Assembly (NCBI RefSeq): GCF_014653695.1
Contig: NZ_BNAR01000012.1
Span: 62,001 to 126,000 of the forward strand
Direction: 5' to 3'
Length of the DNA: 64,000 nucleotides
Origin: Lentzea cavernae
Lineage (GTDB): Bacteria; Actinomycetota; Actinomycetes; Mycobacteriales; Pseudonocardiaceae
Shown: piece after piece, positions 9,583 to 18,968 of the stretch
How the letters are laid out: each line of letters starts with the position of its first letter
Position numbering within the stretch: position 1 is the first letter of the stretch
Program-made: the position numbers and the translations under genes
The notes under the pieces: model-generated
The model's database searches: none
What the model saw: only the letters and a program-made list of their open reading frames with translations
Told to the model about the DNA's origin: nothing

Positions 9583-9673
9583 GATATATCGGTTACCGCC
9601 ACCCTGGCTGACCTGCGCGTACGCCCCTTATGCAAAAAACGTTTGCGGACGTCCGCAAACGTCTTTTGCATAA
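9583..9673. repeat. Dispersed box-hairpin repeat, copy 1
   Basis: The AT box GATATATC at 9583-9590 (minus strand reads CCGATATATC) is followed after 37 bp by a 46-bp palindrome at 9628-9673. The palindrome has 23-bp arms with one mismatch, contains CGTTTGCG-GACGTC-CGCAAACG and has outer TTATGCA/TGCATAA ends. It lies 27 bp past the stop of the minus-strand gene at 9700. Unlike the other copies the box is on the far side of the hairpin. Confidence 0.9.
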
Positions 9674-9699
9674 GCCGGTGCAACGGGGTGCTGTAGGAG

Positions 9700-11400
9700 T
9701 CAGTTCCAGTGGTCGTGCACAGGGCGGGCGCTGGCGGCTTGTTCGGCCCACGGGACCCAGGCCGCGGCGGCGCCGGCGGGGGACGACCACGGCTCGTCCG
9801 CGTAGACGAGGCGGGTGCCCGGCTGGTCGAGCCAGCGCAGGACGACGCCGGCCTCTTCCGGGGGTGCGCCGCGCAGCGGGCCGGGTGTCGGGATGACCGT
9901 CTCGGCCGAGGCGACGAGCGCGTCGACCACCGGCATCGGGCGGGTGCCCCGGCGGGCGACCCCGGCGGAGGCGAGGCGGCCGTAGCGGACGACCGAGAAC
10001 TCCCAGCCGCCTTCGCGGTCCGGTCTGGCGGCCACGAGCTGGGGGAGTGCGGCGAGGGCCGCGAGGCGTTGGGCGCGGTCGAGGGAGCGGACCAGGCCCG
10101 CCAGGCGGTCGCGGCGGCGGGCGGCCTCCTCGAAGCGCTCGGCCGAGGCCAGGCCGCCCAGGTCCGTGATGAGCGTGCGCAGCGGGTCGGTGCTGCGGCC
10201 GACGACCAGGTCGCGCACCGCGATGACGGCGGGGGCGTACTCGTCGACCGTCTGCTTGCCCGCGCAGGGGGCCCGGCAGCGGTCGAGCTCGGCCAGCGCG
10301 CACGGGGAGGCGCGCTGGTTCGTCGCCGGGATCTTGATGGTGCAGGAGCGCAGCGGCACGGCGTCCAGCAGGGCGTCGGCGACCGACTCGGCCGCCTTGC
10401 GGGTGCGGAACGGCCCCAGCGCCCCGTCTCGCGGGACCTTGACCAGGGAGATCCGGGGGAACGGCTCGTCGGTCAGGGTCAGCCACCAGGCGTGGTGCGG
10501 GTTCTTGGAGCGGCGGTTGTAGGCGGGGCGGTGGGCGCGTAAGAGGCGCAACTCGCGCACTTCGGCTTCCAGCGGGTGCGCGCATTCCACGGCGTCGACG
10601 CGGACGGCCAGCGCGACCATCTCGCGCAGCCTGCGGCGGCCCTCGCTGGCCGTGAAGTACTGGCGGACCCGGCGGCGCAGGTCGGAGGCCGTGCCGACGT
10701 AGAGCACCTCCTCCTTGGGGCCGCGGAAGAGGTAGACGCCCGGTGTGGAGGGCAGGTGGGCGGCCAGGGAGCGCTTGCGGCGTTGTTCCGGCGTCACCTC
10801 CGGCAGGTACGCCAGCAGCTCCTCCAGCGAGTGCACGCCCACGTTGCCGACGCGCTCCAGCAGCGAGTGCAGCACCTCGACCGTCGTACGGGCGTCGGCC
10901 AGCGCGCGGTGCGTCGGCTTCGTCTCCGTCTGGAAGAGGTCCGAGAGCGCGGAGAGGCGGCACGACGGCGCCTCGTCGCGGCTCAGCACCCGCCGGGCCA
11001 GTTTCACCGTGCACACCACCGGCGGCTTCGGCCAGCGGTAGCCGTGCCGTTCGCAGGCGGCCTTCATGAAGCCGACGTCGAAGCCCGAGTTGTGCGCCAC
11101 CAGCACCGCCCCGGCCGCGAACTCGAGGAACGCGGGCAGCACCGTCTTCATCGTCGGCGCGCCCGTCACCATCAGCTGCGTGATCCCGGTCAGCTGCGCC
11201 ACCATCGGCGGGATGCCGCGCTCCGGGTCGACGAGCGTGGCGAACTCACCGAGGACCTGGCCGCCGCGGACCTTCACCGCACCGATCTCGGTGACGGCGT
11301 CCTCCTCGTTGCTGCCGCCCGTGGTCTCCAGGTCGAAGACGACGAACGTCGTGTCGCGCAGGGGCGTCCCGAGCTCGTCGAAGGACAGTTGTCCGGTCAC
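9700..11400 (-). CDS. DEDDh exonuclease fused to a UvrC-like GIY-YIG domain
   Basis: A 566-aa DNA-processing protein. Residues about 15-180 form a DnaQ/epsilon-type 3'-5' exonuclease (FVVFDLETTGG for motif I, VAHNSGFDVGF for motif II, HRALADARTT for motif III). Residues about 220-300 form a GIY-YIG nuclease like the UvrC N-terminus (TPGVYLF...VLYVGTA), followed by a UvrC-like linker with CRAPCAG. The same fusion lies here in mycobacteria (Rv2191). Start GTG 11400 has a TACCGT -10 seven bases upstream (11408-11413), suggesting a leaderless mRNA. Confidence 0.9.
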   Translation of the reverse strand: MTGQLSFDELGTPLRDTTFVVFDLETTGGSNEEDAVTEIGAVKVRGGQVLGEFATLVDPERGIPPMVAQLTGITQLMVTGAPTMKTVLPAFLEFAAGAVLVAHNSGFDVGFMKAACERHGYRWPKPPVVCTVKLARRVLSRDEAPSCRLSALSDLFQTETKPTHRALADARTTVEVLHSLLERVGNVGVHSLEELLAYLPEVTPEQRRKRSLAAHLPSTPGVYLFRGPKEEVLYVGTASDLRRRVRQYFTASEGRRRLREMVALAVRVDAVECAHPLEAEVRELRLLRAHRPAYNRRSKNPHHAWWLTLTDEPFPRISLVKVPRDGALGPFRTRKAAESVADALLDAVPLRSCTIKIPATNQRASPCALAELDRCRAPCAGKQTVDEYAPAVIAVRDLVVGRSTDPLRTLITDLGGLASAERFEEAARRRDRLAGLVRSLDRAQRLAALAALPQLVAARPDREGGWEFSVVRYGRLASAGVARRGTRPMPVVDALVASAETVIPTPGPLRGAPPEEAGVVLRWLDQPGTRLVYADEPWSSPAGAAAAWVPWAEQAASARPVHDHWN

Positions 11401-11407
11401 GCGGCTG

Positions 11408-11413
11408 ACGGTA
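11408..11413 (-). promoter_or_regulatory. -10 element for a leaderless exonuclease transcript
   Basis: TACCGT on the minus strand fits the actinobacterial TANNNT -10. It is 7 bases before the GTG at 11400, so transcription should start at or next to the start codon. It also decides the start. Confidence 0.6.
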
Positions 11414-11558
11414 GCGGCGGGGTCTGACAATTTTCGCCGGCGATCTTCGGTGGTGCCCTGACCTGCGGCTGCTCCATTGGAGTGGTGTTCGGGTGATCTT
11501 TTCCAGATCGTTGTTGCGGGGGCGGACACGTCCGTGCGCCGCTCGAGCGCGAGGGCTC

Positions 11559-11564
11559 TAGCCT
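11559..11564 (+). promoter_or_regulatory. -10 element for a leaderless NYN-protein transcript
   Basis: TAGCCT, 6 bases before GTG 11571. It favours the second of two adjacent GTG codons (11565, 11571) as the start. Confidence 0.6.
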
Positions 11565-11570
11565 GTGGGG

Positions 11571-12941
11571 GTGCCCGACCCGATGCCCGATCCCGAGTTC
11601 GACCAGCCCGCCGAGGAGGCGGGTGAGTCCGGCGACGAGCCCGCCAATGAGTCCGCTGTGGACTGGTCGGCTCTGCCGGAACCGTTGCGGGTGAGGCTCG
11701 CGGAGCTGGGCGCGGACGCGCTGGGCGAGATGGCGAAGGTCGACGTTCCGCAGCACCTGCGGCCGGTGGCGAGGTTCGCCCCGACCAAACGCGCCCGGCT
11801 GGGCGGCGCGCAGGTCGTGGCGGGGCTGAGGGACTCGGCGAACTTCCGCACCGCCGTGGTCGAGTGGCTGCGCAAGAACAGGCCGTCGACGCTCGAGGTG
11901 ACCTCACCGGACCCGGTGACGGCGGCCGCGGCGGCGGTGCTGACCGGAGACGACGTCGCACCGCACTACGTGGAGCTGGTGTCGCGGCGGGTGGGCGACG
12001 CGTCGCTGCGAGCCGAACGGGACGCTGCCGTCGTGCGCGCCGAACGGCTCGAAGGCGAACTGGAGCGGCTGCGCGCCGAGCGCACCCAGTTCGACGGCGC
12101 CACCGAACGCGTCCGCGCGGACGCCGAGATCGAGCTGGAACGCCTGCGCAAGCGGTTGCGCGAACAGGGCGTGAAGCTGCGCGAGGCCAAGGACGCCGCC
12201 GAGGCCGCGGCCGCCGAGGTGGCCAAGATCGAGCAGCGCACCGCGGACGAGGTCAAACGCCTGACCACCGAGCGCGACCGGGAACGCGAACGCGCCGAGA
12301 CCGAGCGCGGCAAGGCGCAGCGGGCGATCGCCGACGCCGACGTGGCGCGGCAGTCCGCGCGGGAGGCCCGGCAGGCCGACGAGGTGCGGCTCGCGCTGCT
12401 CGTCGACACCCTCGACGGCGCCGTGACGGGCCTGCGCCGCGAACTGGCACTGGGCGGAGGTACCGGCCCCCGTCCCGCCGACCTGGTGCGGGGTGCCAGC
12501 ACGTCGCAGGGCGCCGTGGGGCGCGTGGAGGACCCGGCGGCGCTGGACAGGCTGCTGGCGTTGCCCGCGGTGCACATGGTGGTGGACGGCTACAACGTCA
12601 CGAAGACCGGCTATCCGGAGCTGTCGCTGTCGGACCAGCGCGATCGGCTCGTGCACCAGCTCGCGGTGCTGGCCGCGCGCACGGGTGCCGAGGTGACGCT
12701 GGTGTTCGACGGCGCCGGAGTGGTGGCCGTGCCCGCGGCGGCTCCTCGCGGCGTGCGCGTGCTCTTCAGCGACCCCGGTGTTCTGGCTGATGACGTGATC
12801 CGTGCACTGGTCACGGCGGAGCCTGAGGGCCGGCCCGTGGTGGTGGTGACGTCGGATCGCGCGGTCGCGGACTCGGTGCGCCGCCGTGGCGCGCACCCCG
12901 TGCCCTCCGCCGTGTTGCTGGCCCGTCTCGTGCGCGTTTGA
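11571..12941 (+). CDS. NYN (YacP-like) RNase-domain protein with coiled coil
   Basis: A 456-aa protein. The N-terminal 150 residues contain a helical region with RFAPTKRARLGG. Residues about 150-290 form a long Glu/Arg-rich coiled coil. The C-terminal 145 residues are a YacP/NYN PIN-like domain: VVDGYNVTKTGYPELSL, TLVFDGAG and VVVVTSDRAVAD provide the acidic cluster expected of a metal-dependent RNase. It probably acts on structured RNA; the substrate is unknown. It is divergent from the exonuclease gene and tandem with the NlpC/P60 gene. Confidence 0.85.
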   Translation: MPDPMPDPEFDQPAEEAGESGDEPANESAVDWSALPEPLRVRLAELGADALGEMAKVDVPQHLRPVARFAPTKRARLGGAQVVAGLRDSANFRTAVVEWLRKNRPSTLEVTSPDPVTAAAAAVLTGDDVAPHYVELVSRRVGDASLRAERDAAVVRAERLEGELERLRAERTQFDGATERVRADAEIELERLRKRLREQGVKLREAKDAAEAAAAEVAKIEQRTADEVKRLTTERDRERERAETERGKAQRAIADADVARQSAREARQADEVRLALLVDTLDGAVTGLRRELALGGGTGPRPADLVRGASTSQGAVGRVEDPAALDRLLALPAVHMVVDGYNVTKTGYPELSLSDQRDRLVHQLAVLAARTGAEVTLVFDGAGVVAVPAAAPRGVRVLFSDPGVLADDVIRALVTAEPEGRPVVVVTSDRAVADSVRRRGAHPVPSAVLLARLVRV

Positions 12942-13006
12942 TCACCCGGTAGCCTGACGCCGTCGATCTTGGCGGTCTTGTTCTGGCGAAGGGGATCGGC
13001 GACCTC

Positions 13007-14011
13007 ATGTCGCGCAACTTCACCCGTGGTTTCCTGGTTCTCCTGCTGTTGTTCCCGACTGTCCCGGCCGTGTCGTCAGCCGCGCAGCCGGCCGACCCGG
13101 CGCGCGCGTACGCCGACCTGACGGCGCAGGCGACGAAGCTCAACGAGGAAGTCCTGCGCGCGCAGCAGGATTTGGACGAGCGCAGGGCCGAGCTCGGCCG
13201 CGTCACCGCGACGGTGGCGGCGGCGCAGCAGATCGAACGGCAGGCCAAGCGCGACCGGGACGACTTCCAGGGGCAGGTCGACCTCATCGCCCAGGCGTCG
13301 TTCGAGGGCGCCCGGTTCAACCAGCTCTCGGCGCTGCTCGTCGCGGACTCGCAGCAGGACTTCCTGAACCGCCTCGAGATGATGCGGGTGCTGGCCTCCG
13401 ACAAGGCCGAATCGCTCGCGCGGCTGTCCGGCGCGGTGGAGAGGGCCAGCCAGGCGCACCAGGTGGCCGAGAACGCCCGCGCCCGCGCCGCGGAGACCAC
13501 CGCGGCCGCCGAAAAGCTCAAGAGCGACCTCGACACGCGCAACCAGGCGTTGCAGGGCCAGATCAGCGAGGTGCGGACGGCGCTGACGCGGCTGCCCGCC
13601 CCCGTCGTGAACCAGCTGCGCGATCCGGGAGACCGCTCGCCGATCAGCGCGCCGTCCGGAATGGCCGGGCAGGCGCTGACCTTCGCGCTGGCGCAGCGCG
13701 GCGACGAGTACAGGTACGGCGCCACCGGCTTCGACCAGTGGGACTGCGCCGGACTGACCATGAAGGCCTACGCGGCCGCCGGGATCGCGATCCCGCGCAC
13801 GTCCGGCGGACAGGCCGGGGTCGGTCGTGCCGTGTCGCGTGACGACGTCCGCGCGGGCGACCTGATCGTCTACTACTCGAGCCGGTCGCACGTCGCCATG
13901 GCCGTCGACAACGCGAGGGCCGTGCACGCCTCCACGGAGGGGCAGCCGGTGAAGATCGCACCGATCGACGCCATCGGGCCCATCGCGGTGATTCGGCGCA
14001 TCGAGGGCTAG
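13007..14011 (+). CDS. Secreted NlpC/P60 peptidoglycan endopeptidase
   Basis: A 334-aa exported hydrolase that should cut peptide stems in peptidoglycan. A signal peptide (FLVLLLLFPTVPAVSSAA) is followed by a coiled-coil region (about 35-210) and an NlpC/P60 domain. The catalytic Cys is in WDCAGLT (about residue 247) and the His in RSHVAMAV (about 295). Position and layout correspond to mycobacterial Rv2190c (RipC). A possible -10 (TAGCCT, 12950-12955) would give a short leader with a GAAGGGGA site. Confidence 0.9.
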   Translation: MSRNFTRGFLVLLLLFPTVPAVSSAAQPADPARAYADLTAQATKLNEEVLRAQQDLDERRAELGRVTATVAAAQQIERQAKRDRDDFQGQVDLIAQASFEGARFNQLSALLVADSQQDFLNRLEMMRVLASDKAESLARLSGAVERASQAHQVAENARARAAETTAAAEKLKSDLDTRNQALQGQISEVRTALTRLPAPVVNQLRDPGDRSPISAPSGMAGQALTFALAQRGDEYRYGATGFDQWDCAGLTMKAYAAAGIAIPRTSGGQAGVGRAVSRDDVRAGDLIVYYSSRSHVAMAVDNARAVHASTEGQPVKIAPIDAIGPIAVIRRIEG

Positions 14012-14014
14012 CGT
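14009..14014 (+). promoter_or_regulatory. -10 element for a leaderless peptidase transcript
   Basis: TAGCGT overlaps the stop codon of the preceding gene and is 7 bases before the GTG at 14022. Confidence 0.55.
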
Positions 14015-14021
14015 TGCTCCG

Positions 14022-14789
14022 GTGAAAAACCTCCGGACGTTGCTGGCGATCACCGTCGCCATGACGTTCCTGCTGGGCATCACCGTTGCACTACGGCCCG
14101 TTGAGTTGCAGCCGACCGCAACCACCCATTGCAATGAGGCAGTGCTGACGGCCGCGTCGGGCACCGTGACCAGCAGTTCCTGTGACGGAGAGCTGGCGTC
14201 GCGGGTGTCGGGGCTGCTGGACACCTCTGTGGCCGGTGTCGCCGATGTATTGGACATCAGTTGGATTCGGCGGGTCGACGTCGTCGTTCCAGCGTCGGAC
14301 GACGAGCTCGTGTCGCTCGTCGGGCCGGCGTTCGCGGACATGGCCGGGGTGGCCATCCGGGACGGCTCCGGGCAGCGTGTGGTGATCAACCGGGTGCGCG
14401 CCTCGGCGTTGTCGGATCTAGAACTGGGCGTGCTGCTGCGGCACGAGATCACGCACGTCGCGACGCGCGACCTGACGTCGGACACGGCCCCGCTGTGGCT
14501 GGTGGAGGGGTTCGCCGACTGGGTGGCGTTCCGCGGCACGGGCCTGTCGCTCCGGCAGGCCGCGCCGTTGCTCAAGCCCGACGTCTCGGCGTTGCCCGCC
14601 GACTTCGGCGGTGCCGGGCGTGACCTGGCGTACCAGCAGGCGTACTCGATCATGGTCTACCTGGAGTCGAGTCTGGGGGAGCGCGGTGTTGTTGACTTCT
14701 TCCTGCGGCAGGCGTCGTCGTCCGCTGTGGATTCCGGCGTCGTCGACGTGGCGGGCTGGCGTGAATTTCTGAGGACGAGCATCGGATAG
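14022..14789 (+). CDS. Membrane-anchored or secreted zinc metallopeptidase (HEXXH)
   Basis: A 255-aa protein with an N-terminal hydrophobic segment (LLAITVAMTFLLGITVAL). The zinc site is HEITH at about residues 141-145 with a downstream Glu in WLVEGFADW, the arrangement of gluzincins of the peptidase MA clan. Two Cys (near residues 37 and 54) could form an extracytoplasmic disulfide. It lies between the NlpC/P60 gene and pimB', where mycobacteria have the unrelated-looking Rv2189c. Substrate unknown. Confidence 0.8.
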   Translation: MKNLRTLLAITVAMTFLLGITVALRPVELQPTATTHCNEAVLTAASGTVTSSSCDGELASRVSGLLDTSVAGVADVLDISWIRRVDVVVPASDDELVSLVGPAFADMAGVAIRDGSGQRVVINRVRASALSDLELGVLLRHEITHVATRDLTSDTAPLWLVEGFADWVAFRGTGLSLRQAAPLLKPDVSALPADFGGAGRDLAYQQAYSIMVYLESSLGERGVVDFFLRQASSSAVDSGVVDVAGWREFLRTSIG

Positions 14790-14792
14790 CGT
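14787..14792 (+). promoter_or_regulatory. -10 element for a leaderless pimB' transcript
   Basis: TAGCGT lies 7 bases before GTG 14800, overlapping the preceding stop codon, the same arrangement as the gene before it. Confidence 0.55.
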
Positions 14793-14799
14793 TGAGTTC

Positions 14800-15903
14800 G
14801 TGCGCCGAACCTTGCTGGTGACCAACGACTTCCCGCCCCGCCCCGGTGGCATCCAGTCCTACCTGCACGCTCTGGCGACACGGCTGCCCGCGGACTCCCT
14901 CGTCGTCTACGCGCCGAAGTGGAAGGGCGCGGAGGAGTTCGACGCCGAGCAGCCCTTCCCGGTGGTGCGGCACCCCACGTCGCTGATGCTGCCGACGCCG
15001 GACGTGCTCTCGCGCGCCCGCGACATCGCCCGTGCCGAGTCGTGCGAGGCCGCGTGGTTCGGGGCGGCGGCACCACTGGCGCTGCTGGCACCGTCACTCG
15101 GTCTGAGCCGCGCGGTGGCGAGCACGCACGGGCACGAGGTCGGCTGGTCGATGCTGCCGGTCGCACGGCAGGCGTTGCGGGCGATCGGGTCCGGTGTGGA
15201 CGTCGTGACCTACGTCAGCCGCTACACCCGCTCGCGGTTCTCGGCGGCGTTCGGCCCGATGGCCGCCCTCGAACACCTGCCGTCCGGTGTGGACACCGAG
15301 CAGTACCGCCCCGATCCCGCCGCACGGGCAGAGATGCGCCGCCGCTACGGGCTGGGCGACCGGCCGGTGATCGTGTGCGTGTCGCGCCTGGTGCCGCGCA
15401 AGGGTCAGGACGTCCTCATCCGCGCGCTGCCGCTCATCCAGCGGTCGGTGCCGGACGCCGCCCTGCTGATCGTCGGCGGCGGCCCCTACCGCGGAACCCT
15501 CGAGAAGCTGGCCGCCGGTTCGCGGGACGTCGTGCTGACCGGTTCGGTGCCCTGGGAGGAACTGCCCGCGCACTACAACGCCGGCGACGTCTTCGCGATG
15601 CCGTGCCGCACGCGCGGCCGCGGCCTCGACGTCGAAGGGCTCGGCATCGTCTACCTGGAGGCCTCGGCGACCGGGCTGCCCGTGGTGGCCGGACGGTCCG
15701 GCGGCGCGCCCGAGACCGTGCGCGACGGCATCACCGGCAACGTCGTCGACGGCCTCGACGTCGAGAACGTCGCCGAGCGCGTCGCCTCCCTGCTCGCCGA
15801 CCCCGAGACGGCCGCCAAGATGGGCCGCGCCGGCCGGGAGTGGGTCAGCGACCACTGGCGCTGGGACCAGCTCGCGCACCGCCTCGAAGGCTTCATCGGC
15901 TGA
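14800..15903 (+). CDS. pimB': GDP-mannose-dependent phosphatidylinositol mannoside mannosyltransferase
   Basis: A 367-aa GT-B (GT4) enzyme predicted to add the second mannose to phosphatidylinositol mannoside at the cytoplasmic membrane face, feeding PIM/lipomannan synthesis. N-terminal motif TNDFPPRPGGIQSYL and C-terminal CRTRGRGLDVEGLGIVYLEA with the EX7E nucleotide-sugar motif match PimB'. The place in the gene order (Rv2188c, beside fadD15) supports the call. Its TGA stop is 2 bp before repeat copy 2. Confidence 0.9.
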   Translation: MRRTLLVTNDFPPRPGGIQSYLHALATRLPADSLVVYAPKWKGAEEFDAEQPFPVVRHPTSLMLPTPDVLSRARDIARAESCEAAWFGAAAPLALLAPSLGLSRAVASTHGHEVGWSMLPVARQALRAIGSGVDVVTYVSRYTRSRFSAAFGPMAALEHLPSGVDTEQYRPDPAARAEMRRRYGLGDRPVIVCVSRLVPRKGQDVLIRALPLIQRSVPDAALLIVGGGPYRGTLEKLAAGSRDVVLTGSVPWEELPAHYNAGDVFAMPCRTRGRGLDVEGLGIVYLEASATGLPVVAGRSGGAPETVRDGITGNVVDGLDVENVAERVASLLADPETAAKMGRAGREWVSDHWRWDQLAHRLEGFIG

Positions 15904-15905
15904 CC

Positions 15906-16020
15906 GATATCCAGTATCCGATATATCAATTCGCCGCCGTACGCCTGCTGGCCGTCGGTTTCCGCTTCCCACAGCCTTTGCAATGAGTCTTTTGACTTCG
16001 TCCGCAAACGTTTTTTGCAT
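15906..16020. repeat. Dispersed box-hairpin repeat, copy 2
   Basis: The box at 15906-15927 has two heptamers of the RATATCC type followed by GATATATC. After 50 bp comes an asymmetric palindrome at 15978-16020: the right arm GTCCGCAAACG-TTTTTTGCAT is intact, while the left arm is changed (TTGCAATGAGTC-TTTTGAC). Positions 15978-16024 are identical over 47 bp to copy 4 (41599-41645). It lies between the convergent ends of pimB' and the SARP-like gene. Confidence 0.9.
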
Positions 16021-16067
16021 CCGGGGTGCGCAGGGAAGCGACAGATGAGGCGCCGGGCCAAGGCGGG

Positions 16068-18923
16068 TCAGGCGAGTTCGCGGGCCCGGCTCTCGAGAGC
16101 GCGCAGGCCGAGTTCCGCACCCCGCCGCGCGGCCTGATCGGCAGCCGACCGCGCGTCCACGTCCCGATCCAGATCCCGCAGCACCACCGCCAGGTCGATC
16201 AACGCGCGCACCTCCCCGGAGGCGTAGCCGATCCGCCGGGCCGTCGCCAGCGCCTGCTCGAACAACCCGGCGGCGGAGTCGAGGTCGGACAGGGCCAGGC
16301 GGGCCTCGCCGAGCGTGAGCCGCACCGACGTCGCCACCTGCTGGTCGCCGCCGTCCGCCACCAGCGACAGGGCGCGCGACGCCAGGGACAGCGCTTCCTT
16401 GGTGTTGCCGGAGGCGAGTTCGAGGGCGGCGAGGTTCTCCAGGGCCTCGGCCTCGCCGGCGGGGACGTTGCCGATCTCCAGGGCGCGTTCGAGGTGGGCG
16501 CGGGCCTCGTCCGGGCGGCCCTGCAGGCGCAGCGCCATGCCGAGGTAGGTGTGGCTGTCGGCGTTCGGGGTGAGGGTCAGGGCCTGGGAGAAGTGTTCGA
16601 CCGCCCCGTCGATCTCGCCCAGTTCGACGGCGAGCTGGCCGAGGTTGTACAGGCCGGTGCTGACGCTGTCGGCCGAGGCCGCGCGCAGCATCTCCAGGCA
16701 GCGGAGCAGGGTGTCGCGGGCGGCGGCGAGGTCGCCCGAGCGGCGGTGCACGAGGCTCAGGTTGTTGAGCACGCCCGCCTCGGCGTCCTTGTCGCCCAGC
16801 TCGCGGTACAGCTCGATGGCGTGGTCGTGGTGCTCGACGGAGCGCGCGTACTCGCCCAGGCGCAGGTAGAGGGTGCCGAGGTTCGCGTGCATGGCGGCTT
16901 CGGCAGGGCGGTGCGCCGAGGACTGCGCGGCCTGCAGGCCGTGGTGGGCCGTCGCCAGCCATTCGCCGACGTGCTGGCCGATCCAGAGGTAGCCGCGCAG
17001 CGCGTCGGCCAGCTGCCAGGCCATCTCGGACGGGCCGTGCTCGGCGGCGTGGCGGATGGCGGCGATCAGGTTCGGGCGTTCCGCGTCGAGCCACGCGAGG
17101 GCCTCGGCGGAGGTGGCGATCCGGGGTGCCGGGCCTGTGGAGGACGACGGGAGCCGCACGATGCCGGGGTAGAGCAGTTCGGCGCAGCGTTCGACGCCGC
17201 GCAGGTAGTGGTTCAGCAGCGCCGTCCACGCCACCTGTTGCTCGGACGGGCTGTCCGACTCCTCGCGCAGCGCGGCGGCGTAGCGGACGAGCTCGTCGTG
17301 GAACCGGTAGCGGCCGGGCGTGCAGGACACCACGAGCCGTGCGATCGCCAGCACCGTCAGCAGGCCGTCGGCGTCCACGTCGGCCACCGCCGAGGCGGCC
17401 TCCGCGGTGAAGTCCGGCCCCGGCACCACCGACAGCAGGCGGAACAACCGCTGCGGCGCGGGAGGCAGCGCGGCGTAGGCGAGCTCTATCGGCGAACCCG
17501 AGATCGTCACGTCGTCCCGCCCGGCCAGGTACGCGGCGGCCACCCGCAGCGCCAGCGGCAGGTGCCCGCAGCGCTCCGCCAGCTCCGCGTGATCACCCGG
17601 TCCCCGCAGCGACGACAGCAGCGACACCGACTCGGCCGGTGAGAACACGTCCACCGGCACGGTCCGCGCGCCGTTCAGCGCGATCAGCCCGCGCAGGTCG
17701 TCACGCGACGTCACGATCACCCGGCACGACGCCGTCCCCGGCAGCAGCGGCCGCACCTGGTCGGGCGCGGAGGCGTTGTCGAGCACCAGCAGCATCCGCC
17801 GGCCCGACAGCAACGACCGCAGCATCGTGCTCTGCTCGTCCGCGTCGGGCGGGATCTCGTCCGGCGGCACGCCCAGCGCCCGCAGGAACCGCGACAGCAC
17901 GTCCATCCCGTCCGCGGGCGCCCCCAGCGCGTAGCCGCGCAGGTCGACGTAGAGCCGGCCGTCCGGGAACCGGTCGCGCAGCAGGTGCGCCACGTGCACC
18001 GCGAGCGTCGTCTTGCCCACCCCCGGCTGCCCCGCCAGCGTCACGATCGGCACCGAACCCGTGATCAGCCCGGAGATCCGCTCCACGTGGGCGGAGCGGC
18101 CGGTGAAGTCCGCGATGTCGTCCGGCAGCCGCATCGGTGCCGCCGGCTCCCGCGCCGCCACGGGCGCCACGACCGGCGCCGCCAGTTCCGGCGCCCCCAC
18201 CAGGATCGCCTGGTGCAACGACCGCAGCTCGTCGGAGGGGTCGATGCCCAGCTGCTCGTCCAGGGTCCGGTCGAGCTGCCGGAACGCCTCCAGCGCCTCC
18301 GCCTGCCTGCTGCTGCGGTACAGCGCGAGCATCAGCTGCGCCCAGAACCGCTCCCGCAACGGGTGGTCCCGCGTCAGCCCGAACAGTTCCGGCACCAGGT
18401 CCGCGTGGTTGCCCAGCGCGAGCTCCACGTCGACCCGCTGCTCGTGCACCGTCATCAGCAGCTCGTTCAGGCGGGGAGCGTGCTCGGAGTACAGCGTCTC
18501 GGACGGCACGTCGGACAGCACCGGCCCGCGCCACAGCTCCAACGCCTCGGCGAACGCCGTCCGCGCCGTCACCGGGTCGGAGGACGAACGGCCACGAGCC
18601 GCCGCGTCAGCGAACCGATGGGCGTCCACGGCGAGAGGGTCGACACGCATCCAATAGCCGTCGGCGGCCGTCTGGATCAACGAGGGATCACCCAGTGCCG
18701 CACGCAGCCGCATGACGTACGTCTGCAACGTGCCTCGCGTGCGCGCGGGCGGTGTGTCACCCCACACGTGCTCGACCAGTTCCGTCACGGGAACGACGCG
18801 GTTCGGCCGCAGCAGCAACGCCGCCAGCAACGCTCTGTGCTTGCCCGCTCGCAGTACGACAGCGGACCCGCCCAGGCGCACCTCCATCGGGCCTAGCAGC
18901 CGGAACTGCGGACCCGGAGCCAT
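16068..18923 (-). CDS. AfsR/SARP-family transcriptional regulator with NB-ARC and TPR domains
   Basis: A 951-aa regulator. Residues about 10-95 are an OmpR-like winged helix (GPMEVRLGG, HVWGDTPPARTRGTLQTYV), about 100-245 a bacterial transcriptional activation domain, about 265-560 an NB-ARC ATPase with P-loop GQPGVGKTTLA, and about 640-950 TPR repeats. Such proteins activate secondary-metabolite genes after a signal relieves the ATPase. GGGGAAGG precedes ATG 18923. No biosynthetic cluster adjoins it, and the mycobacterial order lacks it, so it is an insertion between pimB' and fadD15. Confidence 0.92.
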   Translation of the reverse strand: MAPGPQFRLLGPMEVRLGGSAVVLRAGKHRALLAALLLRPNRVVPVTELVEHVWGDTPPARTRGTLQTYVMRLRAALGDPSLIQTAADGYWMRVDPLAVDAHRFADAAARGRSSSDPVTARTAFAEALELWRGPVLSDVPSETLYSEHAPRLNELLMTVHEQRVDVELALGNHADLVPELFGLTRDHPLRERFWAQLMLALYRSSRQAEALEAFRQLDRTLDEQLGIDPSDELRSLHQAILVGAPELAAPVVAPVAAREPAAPMRLPDDIADFTGRSAHVERISGLITGSVPIVTLAGQPGVGKTTLAVHVAHLLRDRFPDGRLYVDLRGYALGAPADGMDVLSRFLRALGVPPDEIPPDADEQSTMLRSLLSGRRMLLVLDNASAPDQVRPLLPGTASCRVIVTSRDDLRGLIALNGARTVPVDVFSPAESVSLLSSLRGPGDHAELAERCGHLPLALRVAAAYLAGRDDVTISGSPIELAYAALPPAPQRLFRLLSVVPGPDFTAEAASAVADVDADGLLTVLAIARLVVSCTPGRYRFHDELVRYAAALREESDSPSEQQVAWTALLNHYLRGVERCAELLYPGIVRLPSSSTGPAPRIATSAEALAWLDAERPNLIAAIRHAAEHGPSEMAWQLADALRGYLWIGQHVGEWLATAHHGLQAAQSSAHRPAEAAMHANLGTLYLRLGEYARSVEHHDHAIELYRELGDKDAEAGVLNNLSLVHRRSGDLAAARDTLLRCLEMLRAASADSVSTGLYNLGQLAVELGEIDGAVEHFSQALTLTPNADSHTYLGMALRLQGRPDEARAHLERALEIGNVPAGEAEALENLAALELASGNTKEALSLASRALSLVADGGDQQVATSVRLTLGEARLALSDLDSAAGLFEQALATARRIGYASGEVRALIDLAVVLRDLDRDVDARSAADQAARRGAELGLRALESRARELA

Positions 18924-18968
18924 TGCCTTCCCCTCGTGCGAGCCGGACGATCCCCGTCTGCCCGACAG

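Noticed and set aside
9492-9683. Short frames beginning [12 protein letters not shown] at several repeat copies, on both strands
   Set aside because: They are translations of the palindrome (which reads similarly on both strands); downstream residues differ completely between copies, so they are not a peptide family.
14127-14139. CCATTGCAATGAG inside the metallopeptidase gene, matching the altered arm of repeat copies 2 and 4
   Set aside because: Only 13 bases match, with no box or right arm nearby, and it encodes ordinary residues of the gene; probably chance.
13076-14653. Long minus-strand frame opposite the NlpC/P60 and peptidase genes
   Set aside because: It is antisense to two well-supported genes, Arg/Ser-rich, and has no family motif; typical of high-GC DNA.
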